Below the pieces are notes generated by a model. That model did not search any database. It was not told where the DNA came from and saw only the letters and a list, made by a program, of their open reading frames with translations. Shown here piece by piece: positions 44,148-53,986 of a stretch of DNA of 64,000 bases. The stretch lies in NCBI RefSeq assembly GCF_023050945.1, contig NZ_JALKIM010000005.1, positions 29,440 through 93,439 on the forward strand, read 5' to 3'. Numbering within the stretch: position 1 is the first letter of the stretch; each line of letters opens with the position of its first letter. The translations under genes were made by a program, and so were the position numbers. The stretch is from Anaerobiospirillum sp. NML120448. Its GTDB lineage: Bacteria > Pseudomonadota > Gammaproteobacteria > Enterobacterales > Succinivibrionaceae.

Positions 44148-44225
44148 CTGTTACGAAAATAGGCTAACCTTGCTACGCAAGCAAGCTCATGGGCTTGCCC
44201 AATGGAGTTGGTCAGAGTAGCTGCT
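44148..44225. repeat. Dispersed repeat, copy A
   Basis: This ~75-nt block (TTACGAAAATAGG...GGGCTTGCCCAATGGAGTTG...) aligns with the reverse complement of 47122-47194. The shared blocks are ACGAAAATAGG, AACC, GGGCTTGCCCA-TGG-GTTG and CAG-GTA. The core also occurs at 2255-2275. Confidence 0.7.
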
Positions 44226-44268
44226 GCCAAAAGAATGGCAGTTATTGCGACGAATAAGAGATTTGGTG

Positions 44269-44589
44269 TTAGCTTTTCTTGCTAAAGATAGTTCCTACTA
44301 ATTCTGATAAGGTACCTACTAAGGCGAAGAGTAGGCCTGGGAACATATAGAATATGGTGAGCCATATATTCCAATCTTGGACAAAAGCCAGATAATAAAA
44401 TAATAATGCGCACACTGCTATTGCGCCAAAAGGCAAAGCTAAAACAAAAAAGGCAGCCATGCCTGCTAGGATATTGGTATACCAAGCGTCAGTATCAAAA
44501 AACCAACACGCCATGTCTACAATAAAAACGATAGCAGAAATAGAGCAGACAATATAAGCAATAGCAAATAAGGGAGTCAGAGCTTTCAT
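44269..44589 (-). CDS. Small integral membrane protein (106 aa), unknown function
   Basis: The start was placed at the ATG at 44589, which has GGAGG 7 nt upstream; a TTG start two codons earlier would destroy that spacing. About three hydrophobic helices (~5-30, ~40-65, ~70-95) and a short basic C-terminus (FSKKS). No family is recognised. The excellent ribosome site and the continuous hydrophobic pattern support a real gene. It lies convergently after nagA and alone on its strand. Confidence 0.72.
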   Translation of the reverse strand: MKALTPLFAIAYIVCSISAIVFIVDMACWFFDTDAWYTNILAGMAAFFVLALPFGAIAVCALLFYYLAFVQDWNIWLTIFYMFPGLLFALVGTLSELVGTIFSKKS

Positions 44590-45221
44590 AATCAAACCTC
44601 CATTGAGAGTACACTAGCTTCAAAATATCATTAATCCATTCTTGGTTTTGTGCCTTAGTTTCCACTACCTAAAAAAGTAATTTTGGGCCTAATTTGTAAT
44701 ACAAGCACCCCTTAGAAAAAACTTATTTAGCACTGCTACTTTGAACAGTTTGTATACCAGTTTTTTTAGTGCTTTTTCATGATGGACTTGCATTATTTTG
44801 CATAACACGTATTGCCATTTTATGGGGAATTGTCTGTTTTTTGTTGATACTTGCTGCAAGAAATCCTATAATCTGTCGCAATTCGTGTCAATAAAATCTA
44901 TCAATAAGCTGTGGTAGCTGAACTTGATAAATGATCTGAGTCTTTTATTGGTTCTTAGGCTAATCAATGCGCTTTTTATACTGTAGATATAGGCTTATTA
45001 GATAGATTGAATGGACACGCCTTTAACAACTCCTTATGATAATTGCGAGTTCCTTAGCAAAAAAGCTTGCCATACCGTAGGCATGTTTGCTGTTCTATCT
45101 CCTCTATTAAAAGGCATAAACACCACTCTTTTCATTAAGAGCTGGTGCGTTTTTCTTTTTATTTTGGTCAATAAAACATATTAATTGCTAGAAACTGCAT
45201 ACTGCTTTTTTCTTTGTCACC
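44590..45221. other. Intergenic region between the small membrane protein and SulP genes
   Basis: AT-rich divergent promoter region; no gene or strong structure recognised. The SulP gene has no clear Shine-Dalgarno before its ATG. Confidence 0.45.
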
Positions 45222-46952
45222 ATGCAAAAGCCAAACTCTGATCGTTTGATCCCAGCACTATTTTTGTGCTTTAAAGAAGGCTACTCGTTTGCCACCTTGC
45301 GTTCTGATTTGATCGCAGGTCTTACTGTAGCTATTGTGGCCCTTCCTTTAGCCATGGCTATGGCTGTAGCCTCTGGAGCTTCTCCTGATAAAGGCTTAGT
45401 AACAGCTGTAGTAGCAGGCTTCTTCATTTCCTTTTTAGGCGGCTCTAAGGTTCAAATTGGTGGCCCTACAGGTGCCTTTGTGGTGGTGATCTTTGATGTT
45501 ATTGCCCGCTTTGGCCTGGATGGTTTAATTGTTTCCTCTGTAATGGCTGGCATTATCTTAATTATTGCAGGCTATGCTCGTTTAGGTAAACTCATTAAAT
45601 ACATCCCTTATCCTGTAATTACTGGCTTTACCACTGGTATTGCTGTAATTATTGCCTCCTCTCAGGTAAAAGACTTTTTAGGTCTTACCTACTCTAATGT
45701 ACCTGCTGAGTTTATTGAAAAGTGGATGTCCTATTTTGAGCATCTTAATGAGACTTCACTTTTTGCTGTAGGCTTAGGTGTATTAGCTTTAGCTATCATC
45801 ATTATTTGTAAGAAGATCAGTGCTAAGATCCCTGCCTACTTAGTATCAATCTTAATTGTATCTTTAATCTCATTTATCTTTGCTCTTCCAGTAGATACTA
45901 TTGGCTCTCGCTTCCCTGATATGCCAACAGGTCTACCAGCACCTACTTTACCTCACTTAACTTTAGAGGAAATTCGTGCCTTAATTCCTTCTGCCTTTAC
46001 TATTGCTTTCTTAGCTGGTATTGAGGCCTTATTATCAGCAGTAGTAGCTGATTCTATGATTGGCACTAAGCACTCTTTAAACCAAGAGTTAGTAGGTCAA
46101 GGTGTAGCTAATATCGCCTCTGGTTTCTTTGGCGGTTTACCAGCAACTGGTGCTATTGCACGTACTGCTACCAATATTAAGTCAGGCGGTAAGACTCCAA
46201 TGTCTGGTGTTTTCCACGCACTATTCTTATTAGTGTTCTTATACACCATTATGGATATTCTTGCCTATATCCCAATGGCTGGCTTAGCTGCAGTGCTCTT
46301 TATGGTTGCTTGGGGTATGTCTGATATTAAGCACTTTATGCAGATTTCACGTATTAGCCCATCAGACCGTACTATCTTATTCTTAACCTTTGCGCTAACT
46401 GTATTAGTTGATTTAACTGTTGCTATTGGTGTAGGTGTAACCTTTGCTTCCCTACTCTTTATGCGCCACATGTCCAAGTCTATTGAGATTCACCCACAAA
46501 TGCGTTTAACTCAATACGATGATTCAGATGGCGATAATGATGATCCTCAAAGCTCTGCTCGTGCAGCAAAGAATGAGGTGGTTGTTCCAGAGGGTGTAGC
46601 AGCCTTCCAAATCAATGGCCCATTATTCTTTGGTGTAGCCAATGAGTTATGCGATCGCATGCAAAACTTAGTAACAGTGCCTCGTATCTTAATCTTAAGA
46701 ATGAGATTCATGCCTTACTTAGATGCCTCAGGCGAGGCCTCTATTGAGGAAATTGTTAAGATTTGTAAGCAACACCATAGCTTTATTATCTTTGCAGGTA
46801 TGCGTAAGCAGCCATTAGAAATGCTCGATAAAGCAGGTATTTGTAAAGACTCTGAGGCTGCCTTTACCACTAACTTTGATGAGGCCTTAAAGCTTGCCTC
46901 TAAGCTCATGGCTGATCCTGAGTTTGTATCCAAACACCAAGATACAGTCTAA
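45222..46952 (+). CDS. SulP-family anion/dicarboxylate transporter with STAS domain
   Basis: 576 aa. The N-terminal SulP signature is present: RSDLIAGLTVAIVALPLAMAMAVASGASP (~28-56) and the QIGGPTGAFVV motif (~85-95). There are about 12-14 membrane helices to ~430. A C-terminal STAS domain at ~465-560 (VAAFQINGPLFFGVANEL, ILRMRFMPYLDASGEASIEEI) has a His/Asp-rich linker before it. SulP proteins move sulfate, bicarbonate or C4-dicarboxylates; E. coli DauA of this family takes succinate and aspartate, which would suit a succinate-forming fermenter, but the substrate cannot be decided. The ribosome site is poor (TTTGTCACC before ATG). Confidence 0.9.
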   Translation: MQKPNSDRLIPALFLCFKEGYSFATLRSDLIAGLTVAIVALPLAMAMAVASGASPDKGLVTAVVAGFFISFLGGSKVQIGGPTGAFVVVIFDVIARFGLDGLIVSSVMAGIILIIAGYARLGKLIKYIPYPVITGFTTGIAVIIASSQVKDFLGLTYSNVPAEFIEKWMSYFEHLNETSLFAVGLGVLALAIIIICKKISAKIPAYLVSILIVSLISFIFALPVDTIGSRFPDMPTGLPAPTLPHLTLEEIRALIPSAFTIAFLAGIEALLSAVVADSMIGTKHSLNQELVGQGVANIASGFFGGLPATGAIARTATNIKSGGKTPMSGVFHALFLLVFLYTIMDILAYIPMAGLAAVLFMVAWGMSDIKHFMQISRISPSDRTILFLTFALTVLVDLTVAIGVGVTFASLLFMRHMSKSIEIHPQMRLTQYDDSDGDNDDPQSSARAAKNEVVVPEGVAAFQINGPLFFGVANELCDRMQNLVTVPRILILRMRFMPYLDASGEASIEEIVKICKQHHSFIIFAGMRKQPLEMLDKAGICKDSEAAFTTNFDEALKLASKLMADPEFVSKHQDTV

Positions 46953-46990
46953 CTAAAGCCCTAGAAGCCCAAGGCTTTTAACTAAATTTC

Positions 46991-47026
46991 AGCCCGCTTG
47001 GCACTCTTGCTAAGCGGGCTTTTCAT
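46991..47026 (+). terminator. Terminator of the SulP gene
   Basis: AGCCCGCTTGGC-ACTCTT-GCTAAGCGGGCT, one mismatch, then TTTCATT. Confidence 0.9.
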
Positions 47027-47121
47027 TCCCCAAACCACCACGCCCGCTCTACCAACCTCTCCATTAGCCCAACAAACCAACAAACCCTATCCCCCTACCT
47101 CAAATTTAATAGTCCATACTG

Positions 47122-47194
47122 TTAGTACTACTGAGCAACACCAATGGGCAAGCCCCTATGGTTCATGTGTATCGAGGTTGACCTATTTTCGTCA
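47122..47194. repeat. Dispersed repeat, copy B (inverted relative to copy A)
   Basis: The reverse complement of this block aligns with 44148-44225 over about 70 nt. Its core GGCTTGCCCATTGGTGT-GCT is 20/21 identical to 2255-2275. Confidence 0.7.
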
Positions 47195-47305
47195 CTAAAT
47201 AAGAGGTTGTCTTTTACCAAACTACACATCTTGCCTAAAAGTTCTGCACTTAATCCCAATCCCATAACCAGAGCAAACCAACTTACTCCCCAGTTGCTCT
47301 CATAC

Positions 47306-47365
47306 AACCTTGCAGCCTTGCAGTCTTGCATGCATGCTTGCATACATGCATGCTTGCAGGCCTAC
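47306..47365. repeat. TTGCAGCC/TGCATGCTTGCA repeat block
   Basis: Overlapping TTGCA, GCATGC and CATGCTTG words form a self-complementary, slippage-prone tract. Confidence 0.7.
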
Positions 47366-48000
47366 CAGCTCGCTTTGGCCTGAATGGTTTACAAGTAGGC
47401 GTAATAGCATGCACACTCTACAGTCTTCCTTACTAAAGAGCCATCTATCTACCTGCCAGCCAGACTGCCTACCAGCCAGACTGCCTGCCTACTTGTCTAC
47501 CTACGCAAATAGCTAACTGATATCTGGCCATATTGATTATCTCTACCTTCCAGACAAGCTTTGCTAATTAACTGCCCCCAATCATCAGAGTAATAGCATG
47601 GCTTAAACATGGGAAGGAAAGGCTTGGGTTTGGTAGGATGGGAGGCTCTGGGGTGCTTGTTTTGCTAGTGAGAAATTTTTTTTGGCAAATTTTGTTTTTG
47701 TATATTGTTGACAAGGTTTAGCTTTGTTAACATTAAATATATCTATTTTGGTTAGCCCTTGATCTTTATTATCCCTAATTTAAGCCTTATATAATGCCCT
47801 AAAGGAACTATTGATCCTTTTATTGAGCAGCCTTTATTGTACCTATTAAAAATAAATAGCTTACTAAGAACTTGCTAAGCATGGACATGCTAAGCTAAAG
47901 ACAAGTATTAACCAAATTGCAAATTAACATGAGCATTTTACTAATCATTTGTAGACTTTTTTTGGAGCCATAAGAAAAGCACAATTTTTGGAGGGGAGCT

Positions 48001-48558
48001 ATGGTAACTAGAACTTACATCATGCGCAAGAAAGATATGCTCTTTCAAAATATTAATGCGCTCAAAACAGTAGAACACGTAATTGCTGAAATTGATCAAG
48101 GTCTAGGCAATAAATCAAGAACTATTAATACCTCCTCTATGCCTGAAGTTTTAGCAACTGCTCTAGGTATTGGCTCTGGTAGTGCTTTGAGCTTTGCTGC
48201 TTTATATTTAAGTGGCAGTGTTATCGGTGTATCGGCAGCTGGTGTAGCCAGTGCCCTTAGTACCGCTGGTGCTTTAGTTGGTGGTGGTGCTACTACTGGT
48301 ATTTTCGTGTTAGCCGCCCCTATTGCTATTTTAGGCTTCTTAGGCATTAAAGTAGCTCAAAAGCGTCGTGCTCAAAGACTAATGAATGCTAAGATTTTCT
48401 GTTACAAGCGCTCCTTAGCTCACTTAGCCTCACTCAAAAATGCTATTCAAATTGAAAGCAAAACCTCTGATCCAGAGCGTATTGAATACTTAAGAGCACT
48501 ATCCATTACTCTTCAGGCAGCGATTAAAGATCTTAAACATGATTTAGGCATTGTTTAG
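48001..48558 (+). CDS. Gly/Ala/Ser-rich membrane protein (185 aa), unknown function
   Basis: Three parts: a polar helical N-terminus (1-50), a central small-residue-rich hydrophobic segment (~52-120, with GIGSGSALSFAALYLSG, GVASALSTAGALVGGGATTG and APIAILGFLGI, two to three membrane hairpins of glycine-zipper type), and a basic helical C-terminus (~121-185). I do not recognise a family. The Gly-zipper pattern is seen in pore-forming or oligomerising membrane proteins, but no toxin or immunity partner is adjacent. GGAGGGGAG directly precedes the ATG, and a terminator follows 42 nt after the stop, so the gene is surely expressed alone. Confidence 0.78.
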   Translation: MVTRTYIMRKKDMLFQNINALKTVEHVIAEIDQGLGNKSRTINTSSMPEVLATALGIGSGSALSFAALYLSGSVIGVSAAGVASALSTAGALVGGGATTGIFVLAAPIAILGFLGIKVAQKRRAQRLMNAKIFCYKRSLAHLASLKNAIQIESKTSDPERIEYLRALSITLQAAIKDLKHDLGIV

Positions 48559-48600
48559 GCTAAGAAATTTAACTTAGTTAATACGTTGATCCCCAATACT

Positions 48601-48643
48601 AAAAGGCTGATGGCAATAGTGTCTATCAGCCTTTTATTATTTT
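48601..48643. terminator. Terminator, likely bidirectional
   Basis: AAAAGGCTGAT...ATCAGCCTTTT with TATTATTTTT after it on the plus strand. The symmetrical A/T flanks let it also serve the convergent AraC gene at 48723. Confidence 0.9.
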
Positions 48644-48722
48644 TACTAGCATCACCTCTTACCTGCCTGCGCTTTGCCTCAATTGCTCCTCCCTATTAAT
48701 TGCGTTTAAGGCCCAATTGTGC

Positions 48723-50315
48723 TTAGGCCTCAATGATTTTGGCATTTTGTTTGCGCCACTGTTGCGGGCTGATATGCTCTTTTTCTTTAAAGATGTAGCA
48801 AAAGTGCGATACCGTGCAAAAGCCTAAGCTCTCAGCTATGTCCTTAATTTTAGTATTACTTTCGATTAACAACTCTTTGGCCATCTTGATACGCTCGTCA
48901 GTAATGTAGTTCATAATAGTTTTTAAGTGAAACTTCTTAAAAGAACGAGCTAAATGTTCTGCTGAGCAATCTACTTGTAGCGCAATGTCTTCTAGGCTTA
49001 ACTTTTCACATAAGCGTTGCTGAATATAATAGCGGGCCTTTTGCACAAAGACAGGCTCCTCTTTGCCTAATTGACCTTGCTCTTTTAGTTTGTTCTTATG
49101 GGCACGTACTTGTTCAGTAAAGGCTAGCGCAACGATATAGCGCATATGTTTTGCTATCAAGGGATCACTTATAGCCTCTACTATTAAATACAATTTATCA
49201 GACAGTCTATATGCCTCCTCAGGAGTAATTCCTGCATCAATAGCAGCACGTGAGGCTAAGACATTTTGTAAGTGAGCATGATTTTGCCATGAGCGTAAAG
49301 GAGTAAAACCTAGAATACCTGCCTTTCCTTTAGGAGGTAGATTATAGGCCCACTTAAGCTTATCCCTACTACCCTCACGCACGGCCTCTGAGGTTAATAC
49401 TTCATTACGAAATTGATTATGATTTTGCACTACACTAACAGTACTTATGCCTAGACTTTTAATAAATTGCTCTTCACTAAAATTAAAGTCTTCATTACGT
49501 ATCGAACCATCATAAGGGTTAAAAGACATACCAATAGCCTTATTAATAGCGCTCATATCAAAGCTTATAGGCTTGAGCAAATCATCTAAGCTCTTAATCT
49601 TAATATTGGCGCTACTATTATTATTGCTATCATCATCGCTATAGCTACCACTTAAGTTGCGCTCCTTGAGCTTACCTAACTCAAGTTCTCCTTGCACTTG
49701 AACTTGCTCTTGCCCTTGCCCTTGCTCTCGGCCTTGGCCTTGGCATAAGTGGTCAGCGCCAACTACTGCCTCATGCTTAGCCTCTGCTAAGGCACTATTA
49801 TCAGCACTAGGGATTGAGCTTGAGCTAGCACTAGCAATAATACTTTCATGCAAGCCATTATTATGATCCTGCACATGCTCAGATAGATTATTAGTAGCAA
49901 TATGTACTTGAGAGCGGCACAGATCTCTCATTAGGTTGAGCCACATATTACATGCTTGCAGTGCTGTGCGATTTTCAATATACCTGACTTGCTCTAAATT
50001 GATTTTTAAAGGCGTAATCGGTCCAATAAAAACATAGCTACCATTGAAAAGACGTATAGCGCCAATATCACTTGGCTGGGTTAGCATAATAGGATCGCCA
50101 ATAGCTCGTTGCCAAGATGCTAATAAAGCTTGAGCCTGAGAGCGTATCTCATTGCGCTTATCTGAGTTTTTACCAGATCCATCTTTGGTTGTTTGATAGC
50201 CAAAACTAGATTTTCGAGGCCATAGTTCATAGAGCAATTCCTTATTAGCCCCAAAGACTAAAATAGGCGATTCAATTACACTAAATAGGCCCAAAAGATT
50301 TTGCTTATTTTTCAT
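48723..50315 (-). CDS. AraC-family transcriptional regulator with low-complexity insert
   Basis: 530 aa; usual members are ~280-300. The C-terminal ~100 residues (about 428-525) hold the two helix-turn-helix motifs: LSLEDIALQVDCSAEHLARSFKK and IKDIAESLGFCTVSHFCYIFKE, ending HISPQQWRKQN. The N-terminal part (~1-150, starting LLGLFSVIESPILVFG) looks like a ligand-sensing domain. A polar insert at ~150-240 contains a GQGREQGQGQEQVQVQ tract. It is divergent from the GPH symporter/GH51 pair, so it most likely controls arabinoside use. Starts at ATG with GAG 6 nt upstream. Confidence 0.85.
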   Translation of the reverse strand: MKNKQNLLGLFSVIESPILVFGANKELLYELWPRKSSFGYQTTKDGSGKNSDKRNEIRSQAQALLASWQRAIGDPIMLTQPSDIGAIRLFNGSYVFIGPITPLKINLEQVRYIENRTALQACNMWLNLMRDLCRSQVHIATNNLSEHVQDHNNGLHESIIASASSSSIPSADNSALAEAKHEAVVGADHLCQGQGREQGQGQEQVQVQGELELGKLKERNLSGSYSDDDSNNNSSANIKIKSLDDLLKPISFDMSAINKAIGMSFNPYDGSIRNEDFNFSEEQFIKSLGISTVSVVQNHNQFRNEVLTSEAVREGSRDKLKWAYNLPPKGKAGILGFTPLRSWQNHAHLQNVLASRAAIDAGITPEEAYRLSDKLYLIVEAISDPLIAKHMRYIVALAFTEQVRAHKNKLKEQGQLGKEEPVFVQKARYYIQQRLCEKLSLEDIALQVDCSAEHLARSFKKFHLKTIMNYITDERIKMAKELLIESNTKIKDIAESLGFCTVSHFCYIFKEKEHISPQQWRKQNAKIIEA

Positions 50316-50834
50316 AATTACTCAATCAATACTTATTGCATGAAACGGCTGCAACAATTGTATTAAAGCCAATATATCAATCATAGACAATAATATTTTA
50401 GAACTAAGCTATTAGCTACCTTGCTCTAACAGCATATACTGAATTTCCTATAAATATCAGCTTTTACCAATAAAGATATAGTCTATCCCTTAGCTATAAG
50501 TTCTAGTTTTAGACTGTCTATCAGAAAAAATGTCGTCAAATTGATAATAAAGTCAGATAAGCGTCTTGCAAACTATTAGCACTAAATTATTCATAAGTAG
50601 ATCACAAAATTTCATCAAAGCAAAATCTATTATTAGACCCATCCAACGAGCTTGGCTTTTTAAGTCTAAGCATTTTGTAGTGGTAGTTGTCCTTTAATTT
50701 ATTAAATTGCAAAACCTTAATTATTTTTAGGATTTATCATCCAGCTTTGTAGTTTGTTTTGTAGTTGTTAAGGTTTAGCAAGTTTTGTGAGGAAAACTTT
50801 TTAGGACAACTTAACTGTTTTGAGGAGTCTTGTG
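50316..50834. other. Divergent control region between the AraC regulator and the GPH symporter
   Basis: 519 nt of AT-rich sequence expected to carry both promoters and the AraC-type binding sites. I could not identify a convincing repeated half-site by eye. Confidence 0.45.
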
Positions 50835-52247
50835 ATGAGTGAGATTAGCGCTTCAAACGAAATAAACGTTAGTGCCAGTTCACGTCGCTCTGGTGAGGTT
50901 GATACCTCACGCATGAGCTTCATGGAAAAATGTGGTTTTGGTGCGGGCGATGCAGCATGTAATTTGCTCTTTAACCCAATTACCATGTTCCTTTCTTTCT
51001 TCTATACCGATATTTTTGGTCTAACCCCAGCTGTTGTAGCCACTATGTTCTTAGTAGTGCGTCTATTTGATGCCTTCTTTGATCCTTTCTATGGCGCATG
51101 GCTTGATAACACCAGATCTAAGGTTGGTCGCTATCGCAAATGGATGGCTGTATTTACCATTCCTTTTGCTATCTCTTGCCTCATCATGTTCTACACCCCT
51201 GATGTTGGCTATACCGCTAAAGTAATTTACGCCTTTGTAACCTACACTTTATTATCAATTCTTTATAGCTGCGTTAATATTCCATATTGCTCTTTAGGCA
51301 ATGTAGTAACCAGCAACCCTATTGATCGTGTATCTTGCCAAAGCTTCCGCTTCATTGGCGCTGGTTTAGCCTCATTGTTCTGTACTCTTACCTTATTACC
51401 TTTAGTAGGTTTCTTTGGTGGTGAGGATAGAGCAAGTGGCTTCTTCTGGACCTTATCCTTATTCGGTACCTTATCAATCTTCTTATTCCTCTTCTGTTTC
51501 TTCTATACTCGTGAGCGTATTGTGCCTCCACAGAACGCCCCTAAAGAAGATTTAATTGGTTCTTTTAAGAAGATCATTCACAATGACCAATGGTTATCAT
51601 GCATCACCATAATGTTCTTAGACTGCTTGCCAAGCTTTATTCGTGGTGCTGTTTCTATTTACTTTGCCATTTACATTTTAGGTTTTGATGAAGTATCTGC
51701 TTCTTTATTCTTAACAGTAGGCATTGTATCTGGCATTGTTGGCGCATATTTAACCCCTGTACTTACTAGAAAGTGGTGTAAGGTTACTATTTATAAGGCT
51801 GTAAAGCTGGTTTGTATCGTTCTATCCTTAGTATTATTTGCTATTCCATCCGATCAAATCGTTTTAATTTACATCGTCGTTATCGTATTAAACATTATTC
51901 ACTCAATTGGAACACCAATTGTTTGGTCATACATTGCTGACGTAGATGACTATGGTGAGTGGAAGTTAGGTCAAAGAGCTTCTGGCCTTTGCACCTCAGG
52001 CAACCTCTTTACTCTTAAGGTAGCCTTAGCTGTAGGCGGTGGTTTAGTTGGTTTAGTATTATCCGTTACTGGTTACGAGGCTAATGTTGCTGAGCAAAGC
52101 GAAACTGCTATTGCTGGTATCTACGCTCTTATGACTTGGATTCCTGCTATTGGCTACCTCTTAACCTTCTTAGCAACCCAATTCTTCTACAAGCTCAATC
52201 GTCAGACCATGGCCAAGATCTCAAAAGATCTCTATGGTACTGTCTAA
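50835..52247 (+). CDS. GPH-family glycoside/pentoside-cation symporter
   Basis: Start at ATG 50835 with GAGGAG 7 nt upstream (the TTG at 50820 overlaps that site). 470 aa, about 12 membrane helices. MelB/XylP/YicJ family features: CGFGAGDAACNLLFN near the N-terminus, DAFFDPFYGAWLDNTRSKVGRYRKW (the conserved cation and sugar-binding Asp residues), PYCSLGNVVTSNP and SYIADVDDYGEWKLGQRASG. It imports a glycoside or pentoside with H+ or Na+. The GH51 arabinofuranosidase follows by 125 nt, so an arabinoside is the likely cargo. Confidence 0.9.
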   Translation: MSEISASNEINVSASSRRSGEVDTSRMSFMEKCGFGAGDAACNLLFNPITMFLSFFYTDIFGLTPAVVATMFLVVRLFDAFFDPFYGAWLDNTRSKVGRYRKWMAVFTIPFAISCLIMFYTPDVGYTAKVIYAFVTYTLLSILYSCVNIPYCSLGNVVTSNPIDRVSCQSFRFIGAGLASLFCTLTLLPLVGFFGGEDRASGFFWTLSLFGTLSIFLFLFCFFYTRERIVPPQNAPKEDLIGSFKKIIHNDQWLSCITIMFLDCLPSFIRGAVSIYFAIYILGFDEVSASLFLTVGIVSGIVGAYLTPVLTRKWCKVTIYKAVKLVCIVLSLVLFAIPSDQIVLIYIVVIVLNIIHSIGTPIVWSYIADVDDYGEWKLGQRASGLCTSGNLFTLKVALAVGGGLVGLVLSVTGYEANVAEQSETAIAGIYALMTWIPAIGYLLTFLATQFFYKLNRQTMAKISKDLYGTV

Positions 52248-52372
52248 TAGTAATAAGCCTTAACAACGAGAGTTAGCTAGTACCTGTGCAAATTCAAACT
52301 AGCTAACTACTCCCTAACCAATTTAAAAAAATATCTTTTGCCTTATAAGATAGTAGATAGGATACAAATATC

Positions 52373-53899
52373 ATGGCAATCAAGTACCTTTTCCAAGCTG
52401 GTAATTACATTTCTGAAGTTGAAGATACTCTTTATGGCAGCTTTATTGAGCATTTAGGTCGTGCTGTTTATACTGGCGTTTATGAGCCTGGCCATCCTTG
52501 TGCTGACGAGCAAGGTTTCCGTCGTGATGTCATGGACATGATCAAAGAGCTCAAGGTTTCTACTGTTCGCTATCCAGGCGGCAACTTTGTCTCAGGCTAT
52601 AACTGGATGGACGGTATAGGCCCTAAAGAGCAACGCCCTGTACGTCTTGATTATGCATGGCTTTCTAAAGAGACCAATGAATTTGGTATTGGTGAGTTCT
52701 ACGACTGGGCTAAGAAGACTGGTGTAACCCCAATGGTAGCTGTTAACTTAGGTACTGGCACTCCACAAGAGGCTGGCTACTTTGTTGAGTACTCCAATAT
52801 CAAGGGCGGCACCTATTTCTCTGACTTACGTAAACAACATGGTCATGAAGAGCCATTTAACTTCAAATACTGGTGTCTTGGTAATGAAATGGATGGCCCA
52901 TGGCAGACCTGCCATTTAGAGGCTGACGACTATGCTAAGAAGGCTCTTGAAACAGCTAAGATTATGCACTGGGTAGACCCAAGCTTAAAATTAGTTGCTT
53001 GCGGTAGCGCCACCACTACGTTGCCATCCTATCCAGAGTGGGATCGTATAGTTTTAGAGCGTGTTTACAACGAGGTTGAGGCCTTATCTTGCCACCACTA
53101 CTTTGAAAATAGCACAGGCAATATTAATGACTTCTTAGGTTCATTCGTGCTCATGGATAACTTTATCCACACTATTACCTCCACTGCTGACTACGTAAAG
53201 GCCAAGTTACGCTCTAAGAAAGACATGATGATTTCTTTTGATGAGTACAATATTTGGTCAATTGCAGGCGAGCCATGGATGGACTTCTTTGATCGTGATC
53301 CAAACAATCGCTTTACCAAAGCTCCTCCACTTTTAGAGCAACACTACACCTTCTTAGATGCCTTAGTATTAGGTGGTTTAATGTGTACTCTTATTAACCA
53401 CAGCGATCGTGTCAAGATGGCATCCTTAGCTCAGTTGGTTAATGTTATCGCCCCTATCTTTACCAAGCCAAATGGTGAGGCTATTAAGCAGACCATTTAC
53501 TACCCATTCATGTGGGCAAGCGTTTATGGTCGTGGCAAAGCTTTACGTTACTTTGCTAACGTACCTCACATTGAGACTATCCATGGTCAAACAAAGACCT
53601 TACAGTCTGCTGCTACTTACAATGAGCAAACCAAGGAAATTTCCTTATTTATCCTTAATATTGATCAAACTCAAGATCAAGAAATTTCCTTAGTATTAGA
53701 TGGCTTTGGCAAGGTAGAGCTCAAGGATAGACAAGAGTTAGTAGGTTATGAGTTAAGCGCTCAAAACACCTTTATCACTCCAGATGCTGTAGTTCCTAAG
53801 CACAGAGCCTTTACTGACGCTGAGAAGCAGAGCCTCTGCGTCAAGATCCCAGCTCTAAGCTTTAGCTTACTCACCTTAAAGGTAGAAGGCGAACTCTAA
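52373..53899 (+). CDS. abfA: Alpha-L-arabinofuranosidase, GH51
   Basis: 508 aa, the length of intracellular GH51 enzymes. Acid/base E172 is in WCLGNEMDGPW and nucleophile E291 is in MISFDEYNIW. The N-terminal FIEHLGRAVYTGVYEPGHP and RYPGGNFVSGYNW motifs are typical. No signal peptide; cytosolic. It removes arabinofuranosyl residues from imported arabino-oligosaccharides. It follows the GPH symporter and is closed by a terminator; both are probably controlled by the divergent AraC protein. Confidence 0.96.
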   Translation: MAIKYLFQAGNYISEVEDTLYGSFIEHLGRAVYTGVYEPGHPCADEQGFRRDVMDMIKELKVSTVRYPGGNFVSGYNWMDGIGPKEQRPVRLDYAWLSKETNEFGIGEFYDWAKKTGVTPMVAVNLGTGTPQEAGYFVEYSNIKGGTYFSDLRKQHGHEEPFNFKYWCLGNEMDGPWQTCHLEADDYAKKALETAKIMHWVDPSLKLVACGSATTTLPSYPEWDRIVLERVYNEVEALSCHHYFENSTGNINDFLGSFVLMDNFIHTITSTADYVKAKLRSKKDMMISFDEYNIWSIAGEPWMDFFDRDPNNRFTKAPPLLEQHYTFLDALVLGGLMCTLINHSDRVKMASLAQLVNVIAPIFTKPNGEAIKQTIYYPFMWASVYGRGKALRYFANVPHIETIHGQTKTLQSAATYNEQTKEISLFILNIDQTQDQEISLVLDGFGKVELKDRQELVGYELSAQNTFITPDAVVPKHRAFTDAEKQSLCVKIPALSFSLLTLKVEGEL

Positions 53900-53952
53900 A
53901 CACAAGTTAGACACAAACCATAGCTATCATCACGAATAGCTATAAAACAACA

Positions 53953-53986
53953 GTGGCGCTAGACCTAAAAATCTAGCGCCTTTCCA
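53953..53986 (+). terminator. Terminator of the symporter-abfA operon
   Basis: GGCGCTAGA-CCTAAAAA-TCTAGCGCC perfect stem, short T-tail. Confidence 0.85.

Larger units (their letters stand above)
47027..48000. other. Repeat-rich intergenic region, no gene seen
   Basis: Contains copy B of the dispersed repeat (47122-47194), a TGCATGCTTGCA-type block (47306-47365), and CCAGCCAGACTGCCTA direct repeats (47455-47500). Then follows AT-rich sequence upstream of the gene at 48001. Short frames here are by-products of the repeats. Confidence 0.55.

Noticed and set aside
44048..44230. 60-codon minus frame after nagA
   Set aside because: It overlaps the nagA terminator and the dispersed repeat; no ribosome site.
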